The notes: generated by a model from the letters alone, not told the origin. A stretch of DNA of 64,000 nt from an uncultured Alphaproteobacteria bacterium (GCA_937892955.1 CALBKH010000095.1:12070-76069), one strand, 5' to 3'; counted from the first letter of the stretch, positions 35,307 through 44,866 are shown. Made by a program: numbers and translations.

Positions 35307-36244
35307 TGGAAAGCGCATCCGAGAACACGACTTCGACCTTCATCCAGGCCTCCGAGGTCTGGGTGCCGAAGGATGGACGCCTCGTCCACGGCGGCGGCGA
35401 CTACGGCGATCTCGCCGACTTCGCGGCGGTCTCCGGCAAGGAGAGCTTCGGCCCCGGCGAGGGTCTGCCCGGAAAGGCCTGGGCGGAAGGACGTCCGGTC
35501 GTCCTGAAGGAGTTCGACGGCTCCTACTTCAAGCGCACCGAGGCGGCCAAGGCGGCGGGTCTGACCTGCGCGGTGGCCGTGCCGGTGTTCGACGGGGCCG
35601 AGCTGAAGGCCGTCCTGGTGGTGCTGTGCGGCGACGACGCCGTGCGCACCGGCGCCATCGAGGTGTGGCGCGAGGACAACCGCCTGCTGATGCTCGAGGA
35701 CGGCTACTACGGCGCCGCCAAGCACTTCGAGTGGGTGTCGAAGCACACCCAGTTCCCGCGCGGCCAGGGGCTGCCCGGCGGGGTGTGGGCGTCGATGACG
35801 CCGATGATGATGCGCGATCTCGGCTCGGGCTACCGCTTCATCCGCGCCGACGCCGCCGGCAGGGCGGGGCTGACCACCGGCCTCGGCCTGCCGGTCCCGA
35901 CGCCCGGTCACGACACCTACGTGCTGACGCTCCTGTCGGCGCGCGGCACGCCGCTCGCCCGCCGTTTCGAGATGTGGGACGCCCGCTCGGCGGTCGTCGG
36001 CTCGAAGAAGGAAGCGATCCTCGTCGACGGCATCTGCGAGCGCGAGGGCGCGCTGTGGGTCGACGAGACCGGCACGCCGGCCCGCGCCAAGGCCTGGGAA
36101 GGCCCGGTCGGCCGGGCGCTCGGCTCCGGCCTGCCGGTGGTCGAGCGCGGCCCCGCCGGACTGCCGGCCGGCTACACCACCATGGTCGCCCTGCCCATCC
36201 ATCAGGGCGGCGAACTCGCTCACATCGTCGCCTGGTACTGCTGA
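35306..36244 (+). CDS. Triple-GAF-like protein of the nitrate operon
   Basis: A 312-residue soluble protein with no signal, membrane segment or output domain. It consists of three GAF-like units, each with a G-(L)-P-G/G-x-V-G-x-x-W/R-like lead: FGPGEGLPGKAWAEGRPVV (about 47-65), FPRGQGLPGGVWASMTPM (about 148-165) and WEGPVGRALGSGLPVVERG (about 264-282). Each is followed by a beta-rich half such as AVAVPVFDGAELKAVLVVL. It is translationally coupled to the transporter ATPase and 12 bases before nirB. A sensory or regulatory role in nitrate uptake or reduction is inferred from position alone. Confidence 0.8.
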   Translation: MESASENTTSTFIQASEVWVPKDGRLVHGGGDYGDLADFAAVSGKESFGPGEGLPGKAWAEGRPVVLKEFDGSYFKRTEAAKAAGLTCAVAVPVFDGAELKAVLVVLCGDDAVRTGAIEVWREDNRLLMLEDGYYGAAKHFEWVSKHTQFPRGQGLPGGVWASMTPMMMRDLGSGYRFIRADAAGRAGLTTGLGLPVPTPGHDTYVLTLLSARGTPLARRFEMWDARSAVVGSKKEAILVDGICEREGALWVDETGTPARAKAWEGPVGRALGSGLPVVERGPAGLPAGYTTMVALPIHQGGELAHIVAWYC

Positions 36245-36256
36245 GGAACTGACCCC

Positions 36257-38698
36257 ATGAAGAAACTCGTCGTCATCGGCGCCGGCATGGCGTCCGGCCG
36301 GGCGCTGGAGCACCTCTTCGAGGCCGATCCCTCGGCCTATGAAGTGACGCTGTTCAACGCCGAACCGCGCGGCAACTACAACCGCATCATGCTCTCCCCG
36401 GTCCTCTCCGGTGAGAAGAGCTTCGCCGAGATCGTCACCCACGACGACGATTGGTACGCGGCCAACAAGGTCGCCTGCCGCTTCGGCGAGCGTGTCGTCT
36501 CGATCGATCGCGACCGCAAGGTGGTCGTCGGCGAGAAGGGCGAGGTCGCCTACGACAAGCTGCTGATCGCCACCGGCTCGGCGCCGTTCATCATCCCGGT
36601 CCCGGGCAAGGAGCTGAAGGGCGTCGTCGCCTATCGCGACCTCGAGGACACCAACGCGATGATCGAGGCCTCGGCGACGCCGGGCGCCAAGGCCGTGGTG
36701 ATCGGCGGCGGCCTGCTCGGTCTCGAAGCCGCCGCCGGCCTGCGCCTGCGCGGCATGGAGGTGACGGTCATCCATCTGATGGGCCATCTGATGGAGCGCC
36801 AGCTCGATCCGTCGGCCGGCTATCTCCTGCAGAAGGACCTGGAGAAGCGCGGCATCTCCATCCTGGTCAACGCCTCGACCAAGGCGATCGTCGGATCGGA
36901 GAAGGTCGAGGGCGTCGAACTCGCCGACGGGACCCTCATCCCCGCCGATCTCGTGGTCATGGCGGTCGGCATTCGTCCCGAGACCACCGTCGCCAAGGCG
37001 GCCGGCCTCGAGGTGGGGCGCGGCGTCAAGGTGACGTCGCAGATGGTGACCTCCGACCCGGACGTGCTGGCGCTCGGCGAATGCGTCGAGTTTGAGGGCC
37101 TGCTCTTCGGCCTCGTCGCGCCGCTCTACGATCAGGCCAAGGTCGTCGCCAAGACGCTGATGGGCGAAGAGGCCGCCTTCGTGCCGAAGGAACTCTCGAC
37201 CAAGCTCAAGGTCACCGGCTGCGACCTGTTCTCCGCCGGCGACTTCGCGGAGGCCGAGGGCCGCGAGGACATCGTCCTGCGCGATCCCGCGCGCGGCGTC
37301 TATCGCCGCGTCGTTCTCGAGGGCGACCGCGTCGTCGGCGCCGTCATGTACGGCGACACGGCGGAGGGCAGCTGGTTCTTCGACCTGATCCGCGACGGCA
37401 CCGACGTCTCGGAGATGCGCGACACGCTGATCTTCGGCCAGTCCTACCAGGGGGGCGCCCCCCTGGACCCTATGGCGGCCGTTGCAGCCTTGCCGGATGA
37501 CGCTGAGATCTGCGGCTGCAACGGCGTCTGCAAGGGTGCCATCGTCTCGGCGATCAAGAGCCAGGGGCTCACCACCCTCGACGAGGTCAAGGCGGTGACC
37601 AAGGCCTCGGCGTCCTGCGGCCAGTGCACCCCGAAGGTCGAGCAGGTGCTCGCCTTCACCCTCGGCGACGCCTTCAAGGCGTCGGCCCGCAAGACCATGT
37701 GCAAGTGCACCGACCACACCCACACGGAAGTGCGCGAGACGATCCGCGCCAAGGGGCTGAAGTCGATCCCGGCGGTGATGCAGGAACTCGGCTGGAAGAC
37801 GCCGAACGGCTGCGCCACCTGCCGCCCGGCGCTCAACTACTATCTGGTCTGCGACTGGCCGGGCGAATACGTCGACGACGGCCGCTCGCGCTTCATCAAC
37901 GAGCGCGTCCACGCCAACATCCAGAAGGACGGCACCTTCTCGGTCGTGCCGCGCATGTGGGGTGGCCTGACCACCGCCGCGGAGCTGCGCGCCATCGCCG
38001 ACATCGCCGAGAAGCACGAGGTGCCGCTCGTCAAGATGACCGGCGGCCAGCGCATCGACCTGCTCGGCATCGAGAAGGAGAACCTGCCGGCGATCTGGAA
38101 GGACCTCAACGACATCGGGCTCGTCTCCGGCCACGCCTATTCCAAGGGCCTCCGGACGGTGAAGACCTGCGTCGGCAAGTCGTGGTGCCGCTTCGGCACG
38201 CAGGACAGCATGGGGCTCGGCGTCAAGCTGGAGAAGCTGATGTGGGCGTCGTGGACGCCGGCCAAGGTCAAGCTCGCCGTCTCCGGCTGCCCGCGCAACT
38301 GCTCGGAAGCGACGGTCAAGGACATCGGCGTGATCTGCGTCGACTCGGGCTACGACATCCACATCTCCGGCGCGGCCGGCCTGCACGTGCGGGCGACCGA
38401 CCTCCTCTGCCACGTCGACACCGAAGAGGAGGCGCTCGAGTACTCCGGCGCGGTGCTGCAGATGTACCGTGAGGGCGCGATCTACCTCGAGCGCATCTAC
38501 AAGTGGCAGGAGCGCGTCGGCCTCGACACGATCAAGCAGGCCATCGTCGAAGACGCGGCGAGCCGCAAGGCGCTGTGGGAGCGGTTCCTGCTGTCGCAGA
38601 AATTCGCGCAGGTCGACCCCTGGGCCGAGCGTGTCGCCGGCCACGAGAGCCACGAGTTCTCGCCCATCACCATCGTTCCGGCGCTGGCCGCCGAGTGA
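36257..38698 (+). CDS. nirB: Assimilatory nitrite reductase large subunit NirB
   Basis: The NAD(P)H-dependent siroheme enzyme that reduces nitrite to ammonium, 813 residues. Order: FAD domain (VVIGAGMASGRALEHL), NAD(P) domain (VVIGGGLLGLEAAAGL), a BFD-like [2Fe-2S] region with CGCNGVCKGAI and SCGQCTPKVE (about 417-460), then the nitrite/sulfite reductase domains. CVGKSWCRFG and SGCPRNCSEA hold the four cysteines for the [4Fe-4S]-siroheme centre. Full length and intact. Followed by nirD after 16 bases. Siroheme synthesis genes are not in the window. Confidence 0.97.
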   Translation: MKKLVVIGAGMASGRALEHLFEADPSAYEVTLFNAEPRGNYNRIMLSPVLSGEKSFAEIVTHDDDWYAANKVACRFGERVVSIDRDRKVVVGEKGEVAYDKLLIATGSAPFIIPVPGKELKGVVAYRDLEDTNAMIEASATPGAKAVVIGGGLLGLEAAAGLRLRGMEVTVIHLMGHLMERQLDPSAGYLLQKDLEKRGISILVNASTKAIVGSEKVEGVELADGTLIPADLVVMAVGIRPETTVAKAAGLEVGRGVKVTSQMVTSDPDVLALGECVEFEGLLFGLVAPLYDQAKVVAKTLMGEEAAFVPKELSTKLKVTGCDLFSAGDFAEAEGREDIVLRDPARGVYRRVVLEGDRVVGAVMYGDTAEGSWFFDLIRDGTDVSEMRDTLIFGQSYQGGAPLDPMAAVAALPDDAEICGCNGVCKGAIVSAIKSQGLTTLDEVKAVTKASASCGQCTPKVEQVLAFTLGDAFKASARKTMCKCTDHTHTEVRETIRAKGLKSIPAVMQELGWKTPNGCATCRPALNYYLVCDWPGEYVDDGRSRFINERVHANIQKDGTFSVVPRMWGGLTTAAELRAIADIAEKHEVPLVKMTGGQRIDLLGIEKENLPAIWKDLNDIGLVSGHAYSKGLRTVKTCVGKSWCRFGTQDSMGLGVKLEKLMWASWTPAKVKLAVSGCPRNCSEATVKDIGVICVDSGYDIHISGAAGLHVRATDLLCHVDTEEEALEYSGAVLQMYREGAIYLERIYKWQERVGLDTIKQAIVEDAASRKALWERFLLSQKFAQVDPWAERVAGHESHEFSPITIVPALAAE

Positions 38699-38714
38699 GA
38701 CGGAGAGACGTTCC

Positions 38715-39047
38715 ATGTCCGACTGGTACGACATCTGCGCCTTCGACGACGTCCCGGCGCTCGGCGCCCGCACCGTTCGCGTCGGTGCGCACGAGATCGC
38801 GATCTTCCGCACCGCCGACGATCACGTTTTCGCGCTGGAGAACAAGTGCCCGCACAAGGGCGGGCCGCTCTCCGAAGGCATCGTCCACGGCCGCAAGGTC
38901 GCCTGCCCGCTGCACAACTGGGTGATCGACCTGGAGAGCGGCAAGGCCACCGGCGCCGACGAGGGCTGCGCCGAGGAATATGCCGTGAAGGTCGAGGGCG
39001 GGCGTATCCGCCTCGAGGTTCCGGCGAGCCTCCTCGCGGCGGAGTGA
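38715..39047 (+). CDS. nirD: Nitrite reductase small subunit NirD
   Basis: A 110-residue Rieske-fold subunit. It retains both ligand motifs, CPHKGGPLSEG (C-x-H) and CPLHNWVIDLESG (C-x2-H), so unlike many NirD proteins it can be expected to bind a [2Fe-2S] cluster. It has no signal peptide and acts in the cytoplasm with NirB. ATG at 38715 is the start; the gap to nasA is 118 bases and holds nothing recognised. Confidence 0.95.
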   Translation: MSDWYDICAFDDVPALGARTVRVGAHEIAIFRTADDHVFALENKCPHKGGPLSEGIVHGRKVACPLHNWVIDLESGKATGADEGCAEEYAVKVEGGRIRLEVPASLLAAE

Positions 39048-39165
39048 GGCGAAGCTCCCCGATAATCGCCGATGGCGGCCGACCCGCGCCGCCGCCGGCG
39101 GATCCCGAACCGGCCGGTCACCGGATGACGACGGCGACGATGGTTCGCCGGCGAAGGAGACGTGC

Positions 39166-41850
39166 ATGTCCGAGGTCGTCCGCACAACCTTCACCACCTG
39201 CCCCTATTGCGGCACCGGTTGCGGTGTGAAGGCGGAGACGCATGCCGACGGGCGGGTGACGATCTCCGGCGATCCGGATCATCCGGCGAATTTCGGCCGG
39301 CTGTGCGTCAAGGGCTCGGCGCTGGCCGAGACGTTGATCCACGACGGCCGCCTCACCCATCCCTCGATCGGTGGCGAGCGGGTGAGCTGGGACGCGGCGC
39401 TCGATCTCGTCGCCGAACGCTTCGGCGCCGCGATCCGCGACCACGGCCCGGATTCGGTGGCGCTCTACGTGTCGGGCCAGATCCTCACCGAGGACTATTA
39501 CGTCGCCAACAAGCTGATGAAGGGCTACGTCGGCTCGGCCAACATCGACACCAATTCGCGCCTGTGCATGGCCTCCTCGGTCGCCGGCCACAAGCGCGCC
39601 TTCGGCACCGACACGGTGCCGCAGACCTACGAGGACCTGGAGACCGCCGATCTCGTCGTGCTGGTCGGCTCCAACCTCGCCTGGTGCCATCCGATCCTGT
39701 TCCAGCGCCTCGCGGCGGCCAAGACCGCGCGCCCGGGGATGAAGGTGGTGGTGCTCGACCCGCGGCGCACCGCGACGAGCGAGATCGCCGATCTGCATCT
39801 CGGGCTCGACTCGGGCACCGACGTCGCCCTCTTCGCCGGTCTGCTGCGCCATCTGGAGCGTGCCGACGCCCGCGACGGTCGTTTCGTCGCCGCGCACACC
39901 TCGGGGCTCGAGGCGGCGCTCGAGGCTGCGGCTCCCTTCGACGATCCGGCCGAGGTGGCGCGCGTCACCGGGCTCGCGGAGACCGACGTCGTCGCCTTCT
40001 TCGACCTCTTCGGCGCGACCGAGAAGGTGCTCACCGTCTACAGCCAGGGGGTCAACCAGTCGTCGGCCGGCACCGACAAGGTCAACGCCATCCTCAACTG
40101 CCATCTCTTCACCGGCCGGATCGGCCGGGAGGGCTGCGGGCCGTTCTCGGTCACCGGCCAGCCCAACGCCATGGGCGGGCGCGAGGTCGGCGGGCTCGCC
40201 AACCAGCTCGCGGCGCATCTGGAACTGGCCGATCCGAGCCACCGCGAACTCGTCCGCGAGTTCTGGGCCTCGCCGACGGTCACGGCGACGCCGGGACACA
40301 AGGCGGTCGATCTCTTCGACGCGGTCGCCGACGGGCGCGTCAAGGCGCTGTGGATCATGGCGACCAACCCGGTCGACAGCCTTCCCGACGCCGATCGGGT
40401 CAAGGCCGCCATCCGCGCCTGTCCTTTCGTCGTCGTCTCCGAGGTGATGGCCTCGACCGACACCGCCGAGCTCGGCCATGTCCTGCTGCCGGCGCTCGCC
40501 TGGGGCGAGAAGGACGGCACGGTCACCAATTCGGAACGGCGAGTCTCGCGCCAGCGCGGCTTCATGGCGCCGGTCGGCGAGGCCAAGCCCGACTGGTGGG
40601 CGCTCGCCGAAGTGGGCAAGCGGCTCGGCTGGGAAGCGGCCTTCGACTTCGACGGCGCGGCGGCGGTCTTCCGCGAGCATGCCGCGCTGTCCGGTCACCG
40701 CCCCGAGGTCGCGCGCGACTTCGACATCTCCGCCTTCGCCGACGTCTCCGACGCCGGCTTCGACGCGCTGGCGCCGTTCCAGTGGCCGCGCCGCCGCGGT
40801 GAGGCGGTGCCCAACGCCGGCAAGCGCTTCTTCGCCGACGGCCGCTTCTTCACGCCGGACGGTCGTGGTCGGATGATCGCCACGCCCTATCGGCCGCCGA
40901 TGAGCCGCCTCACCGCCGAGACGCCCTATCGGCTCAACACCGGCCGCATCCGCGACCAGTGGCACACGATGACCCGCACCGGCGTCGCCTCGACCCTGTC
41001 GAGCCACATCGCCGAGCCTTTCGTCGAGATCGCTCCCACCGACGCCGCAGCGCTCGGCATCGGCGCCGCCGATCTCGTCCGAGTGATGAACGGCCGGGCC
41101 GAGGTGGTGGTCCGGGCGTTGATCACCGACCGGCAGCGGCCGGGATCGGTCTTCGTGCCGATCCACTGGACCGATCGTTTCGCCTCCGGGGCGCGAGTCG
41201 ACGCGCTGGTGGCGCCGGAGACCGATCCGGTCTCGGGACAGCCGGAATCGAAGGCGACGACGGTGGCGATGCAGCGTTGGGCCGCAGCCTGGTACGGCTT
41301 CGCGCTCACCCGCCGACCGCCGGCGACGATCGATGCCGACTATTGGGCGCGCGCCCGCATCGTCGGCGGCGAGCGGATCGAACTCGCCGGATTGGACGCA
41401 CCGGCCGACTGGAGCGCCTTCGCCGCGAACCTCTTCGGCGCGGGGGCCGAACTCGCCAGCGTCGCCGATGCGCGCGGCGGTCGGTTGCGCATCGCGGCGA
41501 TCCGCGACGGCGAGGTGGTCGGCCTCATCTTCGTCGCACCGGCGCCGGTCGAGGCGTCGCGCGACTGGCTGGTGGCGCGGTTCGAGGCGGGGGGCGTCGC
41601 GGGGCGCGAGGCCACCGCACTCCTCGCCGGGCGGCCGGGGAGCGCGGTGGAGGATCCCGGCCGGCGCGTCTGCTCATGCTACGGCGTCGGCGTCAACCAG
41701 ATCCGCAAGGCGATCGCCGGCGGTTGCCGCAGTGTCGCGGCGATCGGCGAGAAACTGCGCGCCGGCACCAATTGCGGCTCCTGCCGTCCCGAGATCGCGC
41801 GGCTGATCGCCGAGGAGGAGCGCCCGGCGACCCCGGTCGCCGCCGAATGA
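39166..41850 (+). CDS. nasA: Assimilatory nitrate reductase catalytic subunit NasA
   Basis: An 894-residue molybdenum bis-MGD enzyme that reduces nitrate to nitrite in the cytoplasm. The N-terminal [4Fe-4S] motif is TTCPYCGTGCGV with the fourth Cys in GRLCVKGSAL. Molybdopterin-domain signatures follow (ILTEDYYVANKLMKG, NIDTNSRLCMAS, PNAMGGREVGGLANQL). The C-terminus adds a BFD-type [2Fe-2S] domain with CSCYGVGVNQIRKAI and TNCGSCRPEIARL. This layout matches NasA/NarB with internal electron entry. No signal peptide. A GAAGGAGA site precedes ATG 39166. Confidence 0.96.
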   Translation: MSEVVRTTFTTCPYCGTGCGVKAETHADGRVTISGDPDHPANFGRLCVKGSALAETLIHDGRLTHPSIGGERVSWDAALDLVAERFGAAIRDHGPDSVALYVSGQILTEDYYVANKLMKGYVGSANIDTNSRLCMASSVAGHKRAFGTDTVPQTYEDLETADLVVLVGSNLAWCHPILFQRLAAAKTARPGMKVVVLDPRRTATSEIADLHLGLDSGTDVALFAGLLRHLERADARDGRFVAAHTSGLEAALEAAAPFDDPAEVARVTGLAETDVVAFFDLFGATEKVLTVYSQGVNQSSAGTDKVNAILNCHLFTGRIGREGCGPFSVTGQPNAMGGREVGGLANQLAAHLELADPSHRELVREFWASPTVTATPGHKAVDLFDAVADGRVKALWIMATNPVDSLPDADRVKAAIRACPFVVVSEVMASTDTAELGHVLLPALAWGEKDGTVTNSERRVSRQRGFMAPVGEAKPDWWALAEVGKRLGWEAAFDFDGAAAVFREHAALSGHRPEVARDFDISAFADVSDAGFDALAPFQWPRRRGEAVPNAGKRFFADGRFFTPDGRGRMIATPYRPPMSRLTAETPYRLNTGRIRDQWHTMTRTGVASTLSSHIAEPFVEIAPTDAAALGIGAADLVRVMNGRAEVVVRALITDRQRPGSVFVPIHWTDRFASGARVDALVAPETDPVSGQPESKATTVAMQRWAAAWYGFALTRRPPATIDADYWARARIVGGERIELAGLDAPADWSAFAANLFGAGAELASVADARGGRLRIAAIRDGEVVGLIFVAPAPVEASRDWLVARFEAGGVAGREATALLAGRPGSAVEDPGRRVCSCYGVGVNQIRKAIAGGCRSVAAIGEKLRAGTNCGSCRPEIARLIAEEERPATPVAAE

Positions 41851-41933
41851 CGACCGCCGACCGCACCACCCGAGGGACTTGCTCACCATGTCCGTCCCGC
41901 CCATGATGCGCTGCGATATAGACGGGGCGAGCG

Positions 41934-42521
41934 GTGGCCGACACTTCCCTCACCATTCTGGTGATCGACGAGAACCCGACGCGGGCGACCATCCTCGAGG
42001 ACGGGTTGCGCGAGGCCGGGCTCGTCGACGTGGTGCGGCTGGACACCACCCACGAACTGCTCAAACGGATCTTCGAGATCGATCCGGACGTCATCCTGAT
42101 CGATCTCGCCAGTCCGTCGCGCGACGTGCTCGAGCAGATGTTCCAGGTGTCGCGGACGGTGAAACGGCCGGTCGCCATGTTCGTCGACCAGTCGGACTCG
42201 GCGATGATCGAATCGGCGGTCGACGCCGGGGTCTCGGCCTACATCGTCGACGGGCTGCGCAAGGAACGGGTGAAGTCGATCCTCGACATGACCGTGTCGC
42301 GCTTCAACGCCTTCGACCGGCTGACCCGCGAGTTGCAGCAGGCGCGCGACGAATTGGCGGATCGCAAACTGGTCGAGCGCGCCAAGGGCATCCTGATGAA
42401 GTCGCGTGGCATCTCCGAGGAGGAGGCCTATGGCATGCTGCGGCGCACCGCGATGAACGAGAAGGTCAAGCTCGCGGACATCGCCCGCAGCGTCGTCACC
42501 GCGGCGCAGTTGCTCGGATGA
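41934..42521 (+). CDS. nasT: ANTAR antiterminator NasT
   Basis: A 195-residue response-regulator-like protein. The receiver-like domain (about 1-120, LTILVIDENPTRATILEDGL, DPDVILIDLA) is followed by a helical ANTAR RNA-binding domain (about 130-190) with LVERAKGILMKSRGISEEEAYGML split by normal variation. ANTAR proteins bind paired hexaloop hairpins and prevent premature termination. NasT does this for nitrate assimilation operons, and a matching leader is present at 30627-30675. The start is GTG at 41934. It lies 16 bases before nasS, its inhibitor. Confidence 0.93.
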   Translation: MADTSLTILVIDENPTRATILEDGLREAGLVDVVRLDTTHELLKRIFEIDPDVILIDLASPSRDVLEQMFQVSRTVKRPVAMFVDQSDSAMIESAVDAGVSAYIVDGLRKERVKSILDMTVSRFNAFDRLTRELQQARDELADRKLVERAKGILMKSRGISEEEAYGMLRRTAMNEKVKLADIARSVVTAAQLLG

Positions 42522-42537
42522 GAGGGGAGGAGCCGAG

Positions 42538-43743
42538 ATGACGAAGACGACGGCGGCCCCGATCGGCTCGGAACGTGGCGAAGGCCGGCTGAGACTCGGC
42601 TTCATGCCGCTGGTCGATTGCGCACCTCTGGTGGTGGCGCGCGACCTCGGATTCGCGGCGGAGGAAGGGCTCGACCTCGAGCTGGTGCGCGAAACCTCCT
42701 GGGCCAACATCCGCGACCGGCTGGTGCTCGGCCATTTCGACGCCGCCCACATGCTGGCGCCGATGCCGATCGCGGCGCGGCTCGGCCTCGGTCACCTGCA
42801 GGCGCCGGTGATCGCCCCCTTCGTGCTCGATCAGGGCGGCAATTCGATCGCCGTCACCACGGCGCTGTGGCGCGAGGGCGGCGACTGGGGGGGCTTCGGC
42901 GATCCGCTCGCCTCCGGCCGCACCCTCGCCCGCCTCGTCGCCGAACGGGCGCAGGCCGGCCGCGAGCAACTGACCTTCGCCTCGGTCCACCCGTTCTCCT
43001 GCCATCACCATCAGTTGCGCCACTGGATGGCGGCGGCCGGGGTCGATCCCGATACCGACGTGCGCCTGACCGTGGTGCCGCCGCCCCACATGGTGGCGGC
43101 GATGGAGGCGGGCGAGGTGGACGGCATCTGCGTCGGTGCGCCGTGGACCAGCCGGGCGGTCGATTCCGGTGTCGGCCACATCGTGCTGCCGACGGCGGTG
43201 CTGTGGCCGTCGACGCCGGAGAAGGTGCTCGGCCTGCGCGCCGACCTCGCCGAGCGACGCGGCGACGAGATCGAGGCGCTGCTTCGGTCCCTCGACCGGG
43301 CCGCAGCCTGGAGCGAAGCGCCGGAGAACCGCGAACGCCTCGCCGAACTGCTGGCGCGCGACGAGATCGTCGGCGTTCCCGCGGCGATCGTCATGCGCTC
43401 GCTGACCGGCCGGTTGCAGATCGAACGCGGCGGCGCGCCGGTGTCGGTGCCGGGCTTCCTGCGCTTCCACGGCGAAGGGGTCAACGGGCCGATCACCCGG
43501 CCACGGCCGACCGACGGCCTGTGGTTCGCGGCGCAGATGCTGCGCTGGCATCAGACCGACGACGCCGAGGCGGCCTTCGCCGCGGCGCGCGAGGCCTTCG
43601 CCTCCGATCGCTGGGACCGCGCCATCGGCCGGCCGAGCCGGGTCGACGACACGCTGCGCACCTTCGACGGCCCGCTCTTCGACGGCGGCGACCCGGAGAA
43701 GTGGTTGCGCACCGAAGGCTGGACCGGCGCGCGTCACGTCTGA
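42538..43743 (+). CDS. nasS: Nitrate sensor NasS
   Basis: A 401-residue relative of NrtA without a signal peptide, hence cytoplasmic. It starts into the ligand domain with LRLGFMPLVDCAPLVVARDLGF and FDAAHMLAPMPIAARLGLG, and later EVDGICVGAPW, matching NrtA-type folds. In Azotobacter, Paracoccus and Bradyrhizobium NasS holds NasT inactive until nitrate or nitrite binds. Gene pair order and lack of export signal support the same here. ATG 42538 follows AGGGGAGGAG. Confidence 0.93.
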   Translation: MTKTTAAPIGSERGEGRLRLGFMPLVDCAPLVVARDLGFAAEEGLDLELVRETSWANIRDRLVLGHFDAAHMLAPMPIAARLGLGHLQAPVIAPFVLDQGGNSIAVTTALWREGGDWGGFGDPLASGRTLARLVAERAQAGREQLTFASVHPFSCHHHQLRHWMAAAGVDPDTDVRLTVVPPPHMVAAMEAGEVDGICVGAPWTSRAVDSGVGHIVLPTAVLWPSTPEKVLGLRADLAERRGDEIEALLRSLDRAAAWSEAPENRERLAELLARDEIVGVPAAIVMRSLTGRLQIERGGAPVSVPGFLRFHGEGVNGPITRPRPTDGLWFAAQMLRWHQTDDAEAAFAAAREAFASDRWDRAIGRPSRVDDTLRTFDGPLFDGGDPEKWLRTEGWTGARHV

Positions 43744-43767
43744 TCGCGGCCTCCTCGTCGATCGCTT

Positions 43768-43785
43768 CGGCGGCTCACGCCGCCG
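43768..43785 (+). terminator. Hairpin after nasS
   Basis: CGGCGGC (43768-43774) and GCCGCCG (43779-43785) form a 7-base stem with a 4-base loop 25 bases past nasS. No T-run follows. It may end the nitrate island. Confidence 0.4.
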
Positions 43786-43906
43786 CACGCGCCACGCGTC
43801 GAGCGACGTGGCCGCGAACCGGGCGCGACGTCCGGCTTCGTTCGCCTCTTGCCTCTCCCCCTCGTGCCGGTCACGTTGCGTCGGAAGCGCGAACGGGGCG
43901 GATGCG

Positions 43907-44794
43907 ATGGCACGACGGGTCGGGGTGATCGGAACGGGACTGATGGGGCTCGGGGTGGCGACGCGGCTCGTGGCGCGCGGCCACGCGGTCCATACGCGCG
44001 ACATCCGACCGGAAGCAGACGCGGCGGCGCGAGCCGCGGGCGCCACCATCCATCCGAACCCGGCCTCGGTGGCGCGGGCCGTCGAGGTGGTGATCACCCT
44101 GGTGGTCGACGCGGCGCAGACCGACGAGGTGTTGTTCGGGGCGGACGGCGTCGTCGCCGGGATGGCGCCGGGGGGCGTGGTGATCGTCGCTTCGACGATC
44201 GCGCCGAAGGACGCCGCCGACTTCGGTCGACGTCTCGCCGCCGCCGGACTCCGGCCGCTCGACGCGCCGGTGTCGGGCGGTCCGGCCAAGGCGCACGAGG
44301 GGACGATGTCGATGATGATCGGCGGCGACCCGGCGCTCGTCGCGGAGTTCGCCGACCTCTTCGCCGACATGGCGGGCCGCACCTTCCATATCGGCGAGAC
44401 CGTCGGCGACGGCTCCAAGGTGAAGATCGTCAACAACATGCTGGCGGCGGTCAATCTCGTCGCGGCGGGCGAGGCGATGGCGCTGGCCGAGCGCATGGGG
44501 CTCGATCGGCGCACCGTCTTCGACGTCGTCCAGGCGAGTTCGGGGGCGAGTTTCGTCTTCGGCACGCGTATGGAGCGGGTGGTGGCCGACGATCCGACCG
44601 TCCACGCCGCCGCCCACATCCTGACCAAGGACGTCGGCCTCGCCTGCGCCGCGGCGAAGGAGGCAGGGAGCCCGGCGCCGCTCGCCGGCCTCGCCGAGGA
44701 GGTCTTCCGCGCCACCCTCGCCATGGGGCTCGGCGCACGCGACGACGGTGCGGTGATCGAATGGTTCCGCGCCGGCGGCCCCCCGTCGGTCTGA
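43907..44794 (+). CDS. NAD(P)-dependent beta-hydroxyacid dehydrogenase (HIBADH family)
   Basis: A 295-residue oxidoreductase. Rossmann loop GVIGTGLMGLGVA at the N-terminus, substrate loop DAPVSGGPAKAHEGTM near residue 120, and catalytic lysine in GDGSKVKIVNNMLAAVN near 170 place it with 3-hydroxyisobutyrate, tartronate-semialdehyde and L-threonate dehydrogenases. The exact substrate cannot be read. The frame is open from 43808, but ATG at 43907 starts directly at the Rossmann fold. It stands alone, without linked catabolic genes. Confidence 0.85.
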   Translation: MARRVGVIGTGLMGLGVATRLVARGHAVHTRDIRPEADAAARAAGATIHPNPASVARAVEVVITLVVDAAQTDEVLFGADGVVAGMAPGGVVIVASTIAPKDAADFGRRLAAAGLRPLDAPVSGGPAKAHEGTMSMMIGGDPALVAEFADLFADMAGRTFHIGETVGDGSKVKIVNNMLAAVNLVAAGEAMALAERMGLDRRTVFDVVQASSGASFVFGTRMERVVADDPTVHAAAHILTKDVGLACAAAKEAGSPAPLAGLAEEVFRATLAMGLGARDDGAVIEWFRAGGPPSV

Positions 44795-44852
44795 GGCGGG
44801 CCGGCGAGGGGTTCGGCCGGTTCGACCCGGTCGCGGCGCGGATCCGCCTATG

Positions 44853-44866
44853 TGTTCTCGGGAACA
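44853..44866. promoter_or_regulatory. Small palindrome before the beta-CASP gene
   Basis: TGTTC-TCGG-GAACA is a perfect inverted repeat 91 bases before the start at 44958, in a 163-base gap. It could be an operator; no regulator is assigned. Confidence 0.3.

Noticed and set aside
35234..38812. 1192-codon minus-strand frame opposite the GAF gene and nirB
   Set aside because: Antisense shadow; nirB on the plus strand carries all expected cofactor motifs.
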